Assembly (NCBI GenBank): GCA_900539165.1
Contig: UQAZ01000006.1
Coordinates: forward strand, 45,563 to 109,562
Direction: 5' to 3'
DNA: 64,000 nucleotides
Source: an uncultured Oscillospiraceae bacterium
Lineage (GTDB): Bacteria > Bacillota > Clostridia > Oscillospirales > Acutalibacteraceae
This document shows positions 51,396 through 59,432 of this stretch, piece by piece. The position numbers were made by a program, and so were the translations under genes. How positions within the stretch are numbered: position 1 is the first letter of the stretch; each line of letters opens with the position of its first letter. Under the pieces are notes generated by a model. The model did not search any database. It had not been told where the DNA came from and worked only from the letters and a program-made list of their open reading frames with translations.

Positions 51396-52586
51396 ATGAG
51401 CGAAAGGCTTAAAATTGCCATCGGCACGGAGGCATTTCCGCCAACGATTGACGGCATAAGCACTGTGGCGAAATGCTATTCAGACATAATAAACGACAGG
51501 TTGGGCGAAGCGGTAATAGTTACCCCGAAAAATCCAAACAGCGAGGACTACAAATATCCGTATGAAATATACAGATACAAGAGCCTTTTCACCTTTGGCG
51601 AGGGCTATCCTGTCGGCTGGCCGTTCAAAAGACAGTTTGCCGAGGATATTATCGGCAAGGGCTTTGATGTATTGCACTCACACTGCCCCATTGCCACAAG
51701 CTACTTTTTCAGAAGAATTAACAGAATACAGCGTATCCCGCAGATTTTGACCTATCATACGAAGTACGAATATGATTTCGACCAGAGAATCAAATCGCTT
51801 GCCATAAGGCACAGGGCATACGGATTTTTATTAAACAACATCAAAAGTGCCGATGAAGTTTGGGTTACAAGCAAGGGAACCGCAAGCAGTCTGAGAAAAG
51901 TCGGATATGATGGTGATTTTATCGTTATGCCAAACGGGTGCGACCTGCCGAAGCTAAACTGCACGGACGAAATGAAGGCAATGATAAGACGAAAGCACTC
52001 CATTCCCGAGGGCGTGCCGATACTGCTTTTTGTCGGCAGAATGATGTGGTATAAGAATTTAAGAATCATACTCGACGCCTGCAAGCTGCTGAAAGAAAGC
52101 GGCAGAGATTACAGAATGGTAATCGTAGGAATGGGTCCCGAGGAAAGCGCAATCAAAAAGTATTCTAACAGGTTGGGATTAGGCGACAAGGTGATATTCA
52201 CCGGTCAAATTCTCGACAGGCACGAGCTTCAGATTTACTACGGGGCGGCGGATATGCTTGTATTTCCAAGCACATTTGACACAAACGGATTGGTTGTTCG
52301 TGAAGCGGCAGCCTCTGCAACACCTGCGATTGTTGTTGCAGATTCGTGCGCAAGCGAAGGAATCACCGACTGTGAAACCGGCTTCATTTGTCTTGAATCA
52401 TCAAAGAGCGTTGCAAGCGTAATAGACCGCATTGTCGACAACAAGGACTTGCTCAACAGGGTCGGTCAAAACGCAAGGGACAACATCTATATCAGCTGGG
52501 ACGAGAGCATAAACAACGCATATAACAGATACCAAATCGTTATAGATAAATTTAACTCAACTCCCCACGAAAAATACAAATACTAA
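51396..52586 (+). CDS. Glycosyltransferase family 4, probable glycolipid or surface glucosyltransferase
   Basis: A 396-residue GT-B enzyme. The N-terminal half has IAIGTEAFPPTIDGISTVAK and VLHSHCPIATSYFFRRINRI, then LTYHTKYEYDFDQRIK. The C-terminal half has LLFVGRMMWYKNLRIILDAC and PSTFDTNGLVVREAAASATP with the E-x7-E-like acids. This set resembles diacylglycerol/glycolipid glucosyltransferases that make membrane anchors, though substrate is not shown. The frame opens with TTG at 51345, but the ATG at 51396 has AGAGAG upstream and gives the usual N-terminus; the TTG overlaps the promoter. Confidence 0.9.
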   Translation: MSERLKIAIGTEAFPPTIDGISTVAKCYSDIINDRLGEAVIVTPKNPNSEDYKYPYEIYRYKSLFTFGEGYPVGWPFKRQFAEDIIGKGFDVLHSHCPIATSYFFRRINRIQRIPQILTYHTKYEYDFDQRIKSLAIRHRAYGFLLNNIKSADEVWVTSKGTASSLRKVGYDGDFIVMPNGCDLPKLNCTDEMKAMIRRKHSIPEGVPILLFVGRMMWYKNLRIILDACKLLKESGRDYRMVIVGMGPEESAIKKYSNRLGLGDKVIFTGQILDRHELQIYYGAADMLVFPSTFDTNGLVVREAAASATPAIVVADSCASEGITDCETGFICLESSKSVASVIDRIVDNKDLLNRVGQNARDNIYISWDESINNAYNRYQIVIDKFNSTPHEKYKY

Positions 52587-52594
52587 ACGAATAC

Positions 52595-52639
52595 AAAAAA
52601 GCAGAAACAATGCGTTTGACATTGTTTCTGCCTTTTTTT
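52595..52639. terminator. Bidirectional terminator between GT4 gene and atp operon
   Basis: GCAGAAACAATG (52601-52612) and CATTGTTTCTGC (52620-52631) pair perfectly around a seven-base loop. A run of six A precedes and seven T follow, so it works for both converging transcripts. Confidence 0.92.
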
Positions 52640-52659
52640 ATTATGTCTGTTTCTGCTTT

Positions 52660-53073
52660 TTATATATTGTGTCTGTTTCTGACCTTTAGTCGCTCCATAG
52701 CTCTTGCAAGGTTTGCCTGAGTTTGATAATACTCATATACGGAATGCTCCTGACGGAGTTGCTCCTCGGCTCTCTCCTTTGCCTCCTCGGCACGACGAAT
52801 ATCGATTTCCTCGGGAAGCTCGACAGAGATACAAACAATATGTGCCTCATTGCCGAAAAATTCAAGGAAGCCCGAACCTACAAAAGCCTCAATCACTTCA
52901 CCGTTTGCGTCGGTAATTTTCATTTCGCCGAACTCAATCGGTGCAACGGTATTCTCGTGATTTGCCAAAAATCCGCACAACCCCTCGTCTGCAACAGGGA
53001 TTACAAGACTTCTGCACTCGCCGTCAAAGAACACCTTATTAGAAGCGACAACCTTTAACTTAAATGTATTCAT
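52660..53073 (-). CDS. atpC: F-type ATP synthase epsilon subunit
   Basis: A 137-residue F1 subunit of normal length. It starts NTFKLKVVASNKVFFDGECR and has VIPVADEGLCGFLANHENTV, then KITDANGEVIEAFVGSGFLE; the C-terminal helical arm (EEIDIRRAEEAKERAEEQLR) can act as an inhibitor of ATP hydrolysis. A GTG three codons upstream is possible, but GGGTGAT is well placed for the ATG at 53073. Last gene of the atp operon. Confidence 0.95.
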   Translation of the reverse strand: MNTFKLKVVASNKVFFDGECRSLVIPVADEGLCGFLANHENTVAPIEFGEMKITDANGEVIEAFVGSGFLEFFGNEAHIVCISVELPEEIDIRRAEEAKERAEEQLRQEHSVYEYYQTQANLARAMERLKVRNRHNI

Positions 53074-53085
53074 ACAAATCACCCA

Positions 53086-54468
53086 TTAAAGCGTTTTTGC
53101 CTTTTCGATAGCGTCGTCGATAGTGCCGACATTAAAGAATGCCATCTCAGGGAGGTCGTCAACCTCACCGTCAACAATAGCCTTAAAGCCGCGAATAGAC
53201 TCTTTAATCGGAACATATACGCCCTTTAAGCCGGTAAAGGTTTCTGCAACATGGAAAGGCTGTGACAGGAATTTTTCAATCTTTCTTGCACGGAATACGG
53301 AAAGCTTATCCTCGTCGGAAAGCTCCTCCATACCGAGAATTGCGATAATATCCTGAAGTTCCTTATACTTTTGGAGATACTCCTGAACCTTACGGGCAAC
53401 CTCGTAATGCTCCTCGCCCACTACATCAGCCTCCAAAATACGAGAGTTACTCTCAAGAGGGTCAACAGCAGGATAGATACCCTTTTCTACAATCTTACGA
53501 GAGAGAACGGTAGTTGCGTCAAGGTGCGCAAAGGTTGTTGCCGGAGCAGGGTCTGTAAGGTCATCGGCAGGTACATAAACAGCCTGTACCGATGTGATTG
53601 AGCCGTTCTTTGTGGAGGTAATTCTCTCCTGAAGCTCGCCGACATCGGTTGCCAATGTAGGCTGATAACCAACGGCTGACGGCATTCTGCCGAGAAGTGC
53701 GGACACCTCTGAGCCTGCCTGAATAAATCTAAAGATATTATCAATGAACAAAAGCACATCCTGATGTTCCTTATCACGGAAATACTCTGCCATTGTAAGT
53801 CCTGTTTCGGCAACTCTCATTCTTGCTCCGGGCGGCTCGTTCATCTGACCGAAAACAAGCGCAGTTTTATTAATTACGCCCGATTCCTTCATCTCGTTCC
53901 AAAGGTCGTTACCCTCTCTTGAACGCTCACCTACACCGGTGAATATTGAATAACCGCCGTGCTGAGTTGCAACATTAGTAATAAGCTCCTGAATAAGTAC
54001 GGTTTTACCTACACCCGCACCGCCGAAAAGACCGATTTTACCGCCCTTTTGGTACGGAGTAAGCAGGTCGATAACCTTAATACCCGTTTCAAGAATTTCT
54101 ATTTCCTGGCTCTGTTCGTCAAAGCCCGGTGCTTTACGGTGAATTGACCAATGCTCCTCGTTTTCAAGACTTTCCAAATCGTCGATGGTTTCACCGACAA
54201 CATTGAACAGTCTGCCAAGAGTTTTTTCACCGATAGGCACTTTAATAGAGTCGCCTGTTGCGGCAACCTGCATATCCTTATACAGTCCCTCCGAGGCAGC
54301 GAGCATAATGCAGCGTACGGTGTTGTTGCCAATATGCTGAGCAACCTCCATAACTGCCTTTTTGCCGTCATTTTCTACCTCAAGAGCCTCCTTGATTTTA
54401 GGAAGGCTCTCTGTGAATTTTACATCCACAACAGGTCCCATAACTTGTGTTATTTTACCATAATTCAT
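53086..54468 (-). CDS. atpD: F-type ATP synthase beta subunit
   Basis: A 460-residue catalytic subunit. Walker A is GGAGVGKTVLIQELITN, the catalytic Glu follows in TGVGERSREGNDLWNEMKES, Walker B is DVLLFIDNIFRF, and the C-terminal DELSEEDKL-like region reads GMEELSDEDKLSVFRARKIE. All catalytic residues seem intact. It sits between atpG and atpC in the usual order and is separated from atpC by 12 bases. Confidence 0.98.
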   Translation of the reverse strand: MNYGKITQVMGPVVDVKFTESLPKIKEALEVENDGKKAVMEVAQHIGNNTVRCIMLAASEGLYKDMQVAATGDSIKVPIGEKTLGRLFNVVGETIDDLESLENEEHWSIHRKAPGFDEQSQEIEILETGIKVIDLLTPYQKGGKIGLFGGAGVGKTVLIQELITNVATQHGGYSIFTGVGERSREGNDLWNEMKESGVINKTALVFGQMNEPPGARMRVAETGLTMAEYFRDKEHQDVLLFIDNIFRFIQAGSEVSALLGRMPSAVGYQPTLATDVGELQERITSTKNGSITSVQAVYVPADDLTDPAPATTFAHLDATTVLSRKIVEKGIYPAVDPLESNSRILEADVVGEEHYEVARKVQEYLQKYKELQDIIAILGMEELSDEDKLSVFRARKIEKFLSQPFHVAETFTGLKGVYVPIKESIRGFKAIVDGEVDDLPEMAFFNVGTIDDAIEKAKTL

Positions 54469-54515
54469 AATTCAATTACCTTTCTGAAAGGTTAGTTTCA
54501 AGCCGTAATTTATAG

Positions 54516-55400
54516 CTACTGAGTATGCTTTGCACCGCCGCAAACCTCACTGATTTCCTGAGTGATTGCCGCCTGTCTTGCTCTGTTATACTGAACGGAC
54601 AAGTTCTTAATCATATCGCTTGCGCTGTCCGACGCATTTTGCATTGCCATCATACGAGCGTTATGCTCACTGCAATAGCTTTCAACCAATGCACCGTAAA
54701 TAAATCCCGATACATATGCAGGAACGATATGTTCAAATGCCGACTTTACATCAGGCATAAACACAGCGTCGTCGTATTTATCAACAAGGGAATTTTCCTG
54801 CTTATTGATATTTTCCCTCTTTAGAGGCAAAAGCTTACTGCACTCGGTTTCTACCGTCATAGAATTTATCATTTTAGTGTAAATAATATGCACCTCGTCA
54901 ATTTTCTTATCAAGGTAGAGCGAAAGCAATTTTTCACAGATATGTCTGGCTCTGTTCACGGTAGGATTTTGAGCCGTGTACTTAAAGCTGTCGTCAACAG
55001 GGATATTCTTTTTTTCAAAATAATGTCTGCCTATTTGACCGATAACAAACAGCATATCGTTGCTTCCGTCGCCAAGTGCCGACTGCTCTGCAAGCTTAAT
55101 AACATTATGGTTATATGCGCCTGCAAGTCCCTTATCGGCAGTAACGACAAGATATGCGATTACCCTATCGTTGCCCTGCTTATTAGGTCTTTCGTCGAAA
55201 TAAGCCAAGCCGGCCTCGGGCGCAACATCCAAAATTTTTGCAAGACTGTCCTGAACCATTTCAAAATACGGCGTAGTATTTTTCAAATCTTTCCTTGCCC
55301 TTTGAAGCTTTGATGAGGACACCATATACATCGCATTAGTGATTTTCATAGTGTCGTTAATCGACTTCATACGGCCTTGGATTTCTCTTGCGTTAGCCAT
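54516..55400 (-). CDS. atpG: F-type ATP synthase gamma subunit
   Basis: A 294-residue central-stalk subunit. The N-terminal helix MANAREIQGRMKSINDTMKI then TNAMYMVSSSKLQRARKDL and the C-terminal helix ARMMAMQNASDSASDMIKNL then SVQYNRARQAAITQEISEV are the conserved coiled-coil shaft. The middle TADKGLAGAYNHNVIKLAE is also typical. The frame opens at 55424, but ATG at 55400 gives the standard N-terminus. It overlaps the end of the delta-alpha gene by 8 bases. Confidence 0.96.
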   Translation of the reverse strand: MANAREIQGRMKSINDTMKITNAMYMVSSSKLQRARKDLKNTTPYFEMVQDSLAKILDVAPEAGLAYFDERPNKQGNDRVIAYLVVTADKGLAGAYNHNVIKLAEQSALGDGSNDMLFVIGQIGRHYFEKKNIPVDDSFKYTAQNPTVNRARHICEKLLSLYLDKKIDEVHIIYTKMINSMTVETECSKLLPLKRENINKQENSLVDKYDDAVFMPDVKSAFEHIVPAYVSGFIYGALVESYCSEHNARMMAMQNASDSASDMIKNLSVQYNRARQAAITQEISEVCGGAKHTQ

Positions 55401-57411
55401 TATATGCCTTTCTGAATTCGTCAACCGTACTCATAATCGACGCTCTTATATCATCGTCAATCACCTTTTGAGTATTGATTTCGGACATAATTTCACTGTG
55501 ATGAGTTTCAAAATAATCAAGCATTTCTGCCTGGAATGCCTTTACCTCATCCCTTGGCACATCAACAAAGCACTTACCTGTTGCGGCAACAAGGGTTACA
55601 ACCTGCTGTGCAAGTGACATAGGATGAGTAAGAGGCTGTTTCAAAAGCTCCATAAGACCGCCGCCGTATTTAAGCTGTGCCTTTGTATCCTCGTCCAAAT
55701 CAGATGAGAACTGAGTAAATACTTCCATCTCTCTGAACTGTGCAAGGTCAACACGCAAAGAGCCTGCCGCCTTTTTCATAGCCTTTGTCTGAGCCGCACC
55801 GCCTACACGAGAAACGGAAAGACCGACATTTACAGCCGGACGCTGACCGCTGAAGAAGAGGTCGCTTTCAAGATAAATCTGACCGTCTGTAATAGAAATA
55901 ACATTAGTAGGAATGTATGCGGATACATCGCCTGCCTGTGTTTCGATAATCGGGAGTGCGGTAATAGAGCCGCCGCCAAGCTCGTCGCTCAAACGGCTTG
56001 AGCGTTCAAGCAATCTTGAGTGAAGATAGAATACATCACCCGGGTAAGCCTCTCTTCCGGGAGGTCTGCCTAAAAGAAGCGAAATTGAACGGTAAGCAAC
56101 AGCGTGCTTGCTCAAATCGTCATATACAATAAGAACATCCTTGCCCTGATACATAAAGTATTCAGCCATAGAGGTTGCGGCATAAGGAGCAATATACTGA
56201 AGCGAAGCAGAATCCGACGCACTTGCACAAACGATAATTGTGTAATCCATTGCGCCGTTCTTTTGCAAAGTGTTTACAAGCTTTGCAACAGTAGAAGCCT
56301 TTTGTCCGATTGCGTTATAAATACAGATACAATCCTTGCCCTTTTGGTTAATGATAGTATCTACGGCGATAGAGGTTTTACCTGTCTGTCTGTCGCCGAT
56401 AATAAGCTCTCTTTGACCTCTGCCTATCGGGAACATACTGTCGATTGCGAGAATACCGGTCTCCATAGGAACGGATACGGATTTTCTGTCAACTATGGTA
56501 GGAGCAGCCTGCTCCAATGCACGAAAGTCGCTCGCCTCAATATCGCCCTTGCCGTCGATTGCCTCGCCGAGAGCGTTTACAACTCTGCCGACGAATTTAT
56601 CTCCGACAGGCACGCCTGCCTTTTTATAGGTACGCTTTACCTTTGTACCCTGCTCGATGTCCTCGTCAGAGCCGAACAGAATACAGCCGATAGAGTTAAG
56701 CTCAATATTCTGCACCATACCCTTAGTGCCGTTTTCAAATACGACGATTTCGCCGTACATAGCGCTGTCAAGTCCGACAACGGTTGCGATACCGTCGCCT
56801 ACCTTAGAAACCTGACCTACTTCCTCACCGTCTGAAGCAATGTGGAAATCCTTAACATTCTTACGAAGCACAGCCAAAACATTTTCGTTATCGCCATCGG
56901 CGTGCTTTGCGCTGTTCAAAAGCTGTTCCTTGATGGCGTTCATCTTTGCTTTAAGGGAGAAGTCATACTCCTTGCCCTCAACGCTGATAACGAATCCGCC
57001 TACAAGGGATTTGTTCTCTTTAACATCCACCTGAACATCCTTGCTCTCGGTTTCCTTCTTAATGAAGTCAACAATGCCCTTGAGCTGTTCATCTGTCGGA
57101 GGAGTTACACAGCTTACAGTTGCGTGAGTAACATTATTCTTTTTATCAAGCTCTACAATGTACTTGTCGATAACTTCCTTTAAGTCGTCGCACTGACAAT
57201 TTTTTGACAGCGTAAGAATAAAGGATTTTACCGACGGAGCAAAAAGCTCGTCAATAACCTGCTGCTTTTCCTCATCGGAATAATTCGGATTATTAAGCGT
57301 TTCTCTCAATTCGTTGCTGGAGGCCATAAGTCTGAGAGCGTCCTCGAGAGAGCCTACGCCAACCCCTGAAGAAAGCAGCTGCTCAATATAAGCATCAAGA
57401 TTTTTAATCAT
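55393..57411 (-). CDS. atpHA: F-type ATP synthase delta and alpha subunits in a single reading frame
   Basis: A 672-residue frame with no stop between two subunits normally made by atpH and atpA. Residues 1 to about 164 match delta/OSCP: SLEDALRLMASSNELRETLN and, at its end, ENKSLVGGFVISVEGKEYDF then SLKAKMNAIKEQLL. The rest is a full alpha subunit: GQVSKVGDGIATVVGLDSAM, Walker A in IIGDRQTGKTSIAVDTIINQ (about 339-346), and ALKYGGGLMELLKQ-like sequence near the end. An internal TTG at codon 165 with AAGGA 7 bases upstream could give a free 508-residue alpha. ATG at 57411 was chosen over the upstream ATG at 57429; it overlaps the atpF stop. See findings. Confidence 0.93.
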   Translation of the reverse strand: MIKNLDAYIEQLLSSGVGVGSLEDALRLMASSNELRETLNNPNYSDEEKQQVIDELFAPSVKSFILTLSKNCQCDDLKEVIDKYIVELDKKNNVTHATVSCVTPPTDEQLKGIVDFIKKETESKDVQVDVKENKSLVGGFVISVEGKEYDFSLKAKMNAIKEQLLNSAKHADGDNENVLAVLRKNVKDFHIASDGEEVGQVSKVGDGIATVVGLDSAMYGEIVVFENGTKGMVQNIELNSIGCILFGSDEDIEQGTKVKRTYKKAGVPVGDKFVGRVVNALGEAIDGKGDIEASDFRALEQAAPTIVDRKSVSVPMETGILAIDSMFPIGRGQRELIIGDRQTGKTSIAVDTIINQKGKDCICIYNAIGQKASTVAKLVNTLQKNGAMDYTIIVCASASDSASLQYIAPYAATSMAEYFMYQGKDVLIVYDDLSKHAVAYRSISLLLGRPPGREAYPGDVFYLHSRLLERSSRLSDELGGGSITALPIIETQAGDVSAYIPTNVISITDGQIYLESDLFFSGQRPAVNVGLSVSRVGGAAQTKAMKKAAGSLRVDLAQFREMEVFTQFSSDLDEDTKAQLKYGGGLMELLKQPLTHPMSLAQQVVTLVAATGKCFVDVPRDEVKAFQAEMLDYFETHHSEIMSEINTQKVIDDDIRASIMSTVDEFRKAYNG
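56917..56931 (-). promoter_or_regulatory. Candidate internal ribosome site and TTG start for free alpha subunit
   Basis: On the minus strand AAGGA (56931-56927) is 7 bases before an in-frame TTG (56919-56917). Starting there gives a 508-residue alpha subunit with Walker A at about residue 175, close to its usual place. No in-frame ATG nearby has a comparable ribosome site. Confidence 0.45.
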
Positions 57412-57892
57412 TTTGTTCACTGCCCTCATTCAAAAATTCATCATATATTTTACTGTCTGTTTCGGCTGAAACGGTCTGACCGACAACCTTTTCGGCAGTT
57501 TCGATAGCAAGCTTGGCAATTTCCTCCTTGACTGCCATACGAGCGTTTTCGCTGTCCTGAGCAATCTTTTTCTGAGCATCTGCCTTCATTCTTGCTACAT
57601 CATCACTTGCCTTGCCGACAATTTTATTATACTCAACCTTTGCCTTATCCCTTGCGTCGCCGATAATAGCCTTAGCCTCGTCGTTAACATTAGCAATTCT
57701 TGCCTCGTAATCGGCAAGCTTTTCGTCTGCCTGCTTTACGGTGTCCTCTGCCTGCTTAAACTGCTCGTCAATCATACTCTTACGCTTTGTAAGAACTTTT
57801 TTGATAGGCTTGAGCAAGAACAATCTCATAAGCAAAAAGAATATGATAAGGTTTACTATTGTCCAAAGCAAATTAAAATCAAACTTTAACAT
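57404..57892 (-). CDS. atpF: F-type ATP synthase b subunit
   Basis: A 162-residue subunit with one N-terminal membrane helix (about 6-28, LLWTIVNLIIFFLLMRLFLL) and a long charged coiled coil (about 35-150: KSMIDEQFKQAEDTVKQADE, IANVNDEAKAIIGDARDKAK). It forms the outer stalk that binds delta at the top of F1. Its end overlaps the start of the delta-alpha gene by 8 bases. Confidence 0.96.
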   Translation of the reverse strand: MLKFDFNLLWTIVNLIIFFLLMRLFLLKPIKKVLTKRKSMIDEQFKQAEDTVKQADEKLADYEARIANVNDEAKAIIGDARDKAKVEYNKIVGKASDDVARMKADAQKKIAQDSENARMAVKEEIAKLAIETAEKVVGQTVSAETDSKIYDEFLNEGSEQND

Positions 57893-57930
57893 TTGCTGTT
57901 TTCCTTTCGATAATTTGGATTCGGATTATT

Positions 57931-58158
57931 CTACTTTACCATAAAGATAATCAAAATTGCACCGATAAGACCATAGATAGCGGTAGCCTCGGAAAGAGCA
58001 GCACCGAGAATAAGTGTTGTCTGGATTTTACCTGCCATTTCGGGCTGACGAGCCTGAGCCTCTACTGCCTTACCTGTTGCGATACCGATACCGATACCTG
58101 CGCCGATGCCACACAAAAGAGCGATACCTGCTCCGATTGCGATAATTGAACCTGTCAT
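57931..58158 (-). CDS. atpE: F-type ATP synthase c subunit (proton-type)
   Basis: A 75-residue hairpin with two membrane helices and the loop KAVEAQARQPEMAGKI. The ion-binding Glu is in helix 2 (LGAALSEATAIYGLIGA). Sodium-binding c subunits carry a Gln in helix 1 and Ser after the Glu; here those positions hold Ile (GIGIGIATG) and Ala (SEAT). So the ring should use protons. This is inference from the known ligand pattern. Confidence 0.96.
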   Translation of the reverse strand: MTGSIIAIGAGIALLCGIGAGIGIGIATGKAVEAQARQPEMAGKIQTTLILGAALSEATAIYGLIGAILIIFMVK

Positions 58159-58223
58159 AATTTTATCTCCTTAAATTAATTGTGTTTTGCCCCGCTAAAA
58201 TATCAAGGGCGTAATTCTTATAA

Positions 58224-59051
58224 TCAAGCGGCTGCTTTAGCCTGCTTTTTTGCTTGCTTTTTAGCCATTTTCTCGGCTTTTTTCTGAGCCTTACGCATTT
58301 TCTTTACTTCTTTCGGTTCTTCCTCCGATTCTTCTACCGCTTCCTGCAAATAAATAGCAGTAAGGAATACGAAGATATACGCTTGAAGAAGTCCGTCAAA
58401 CAAATCAAAGTACAAACTGAGAACAGCCGGTACGCCGAATTTCATAAACGGTACAGCCTTAACAAGCTCCATAATAGTAAACGCTGCAATGATGTTACCG
58501 AAAAGTCGCATACAAAGGGACAGCGGTTTTGTAAGCACCTCCAGCATATTGATAGGTGTTACAATCCAAACAGGCTTTGTAAATTCCTTGAATCTTCCGA
58601 GCAAGCCCTTATCCTTAAAGGCGCAATACTCAACAAGAACGATTGAAGTAAGTGCCATAGCCGCAGTAACCTGCATACTCTTTGTAGGCGGCTTAAAGCC
58701 TAAAAGACCTATCATATTCGATATGCCTATAAAGAGTGCCACACTCATAAGCCACGGTATGTACTTTTCAACTTTCGGTCCCATGGTCGTTTTGAAAAAT
58801 GCCTCTGCTTTTTCGTAGCACATTTCGAGAATCATCTGACGCTTTGAGATATTGCCGCTTACTTTAAGATTTCTCGTAAGAAAAATCGCAACAATCGTCA
58901 TAACACCAATGATAATCCACGACACAACTGTGCTTTCGTCGAACCCGATATGAACGCCTTTTACATCGAAGCCGAAAACCTCATCGATGTTAAGCTGCTT
59001 TTGCAGTTCTTCCTGCAAATCAACGCTCATCGCAATGGGTGCCATTGTCAT
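58224..59051 (-). CDS. atpB: F-type ATP synthase a subunit with Lys-rich tail
   Basis: A 275-residue membrane subunit forming the ion half-channels. The essential Arg is in PLSLCMRLFGNIIAAFTIME and the last helix has GLLQAYIFVFLTAIYLQEAV. KPVWIVTPINMLEVLTKPLS is typical of the family. After the last helix the protein carries about 40 extra residues made mainly of Glu then Lys and Ala (EESEEEPKEVKKMRKAQKKA). Of three ATGs at the 5' end, that at 59051 has GGAGG at the best distance. Confidence 0.95.
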   Translation of the reverse strand: MTMAPIAMSVDLQEELQKQLNIDEVFGFDVKGVHIGFDESTVVSWIIIGVMTIVAIFLTRNLKVSGNISKRQMILEMCYEKAEAFFKTTMGPKVEKYIPWLMSVALFIGISNMIGLLGFKPPTKSMQVTAAMALTSIVLVEYCAFKDKGLLGRFKEFTKPVWIVTPINMLEVLTKPLSLCMRLFGNIIAAFTIMELVKAVPFMKFGVPAVLSLYFDLFDGLLQAYIFVFLTAIYLQEAVEESEEEPKEVKKMRKAQKKAEKMAKKQAKKQAKAAA

Positions 59052-59110
59052 TAACATTCCTCCGTTTCTTTCGTAATAACAATGTTAATTTCTTAACTAT
59101 GTTTACCCTC

Positions 59111-59138
59111 ATTATAGCACTCAAGAACTTTTTTTCAA
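59111..59138 (-). promoter_or_regulatory. Promoter of the atp operon
   Basis: On the minus strand TTGAAA (59138-59133), a 16-base spacer and TATAAT (59116-59111), about 60 bases before atpB. Confidence 0.8.
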
Positions 59139-59359
59139 TAGATTTAGTGAAAAAATTAACGCTCTAAATGGTAAATTTGCAAGATAAAAACTGTAATTTT
59201 TTGTGTAATTATCACAATAAATATACATTTAGTAAAATCTCATTATACAAATAGTTCGCAAAGTATTAATTTTTCGTTTCGTTATATAAATCTACGACAA
59301 TATATCCACCAAAGCGATTAAAAACAGCACTATGATATGTAAAAATATCAAAATAATTA

Positions 59360-59388
59360 TTTACTTTATAATGGTTTTACTATATAAT
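59360..59388 (+). promoter_or_regulatory. Promoter of proS
   Basis: TTTACT (59360-59365), a 17-base spacer and TATAAT (59383-59388), 45 bases before the ATG. Confidence 0.8.
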
Positions 59389-59402
59389 ATAAATTTGAAA
59401 CA

Positions 59403-59417
59403 GACAGCGGTGCTGTC
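59403..59417 (+). promoter_or_regulatory. Leader hairpin at the 5' end of proS mRNA
   Basis: GACAGC-GGT-GCTGTC is a perfect 6-base-pair hairpin starting only about 8 bases after the expected transcription start and ending 4 bases before AGGAGG. It may steady the mRNA 5' end or affect initiation. Confidence 0.4.
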
Positions 59418-59432
59418 GGACAGGAGGTCAAT

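Larger units (their letters stand above)
59052..59432. other. Divergent atpB-proS intergenic region
   Basis: An AT-rich spacer of 381 bases. It holds the atp operon promoter (59111-59138), the proS promoter (59360-59388) and a short leader hairpin before proS. No T-box pattern (specifier loop, AGGGTGG-type box, terminator) is seen. Between about 59140 and 59350 nothing identifiable. Confidence 0.65.

Noticed and set aside
56104..56835. Open frame opposite the alpha subunit gene
   Set aside because: Shadow of a highly conserved gene; no start signal or motif.
59052..59432. Possible T-box riboswitch before proS
   Set aside because: No specifier loop, T-box sequence or terminator/antiterminator pair was found; only one small hairpin is present.
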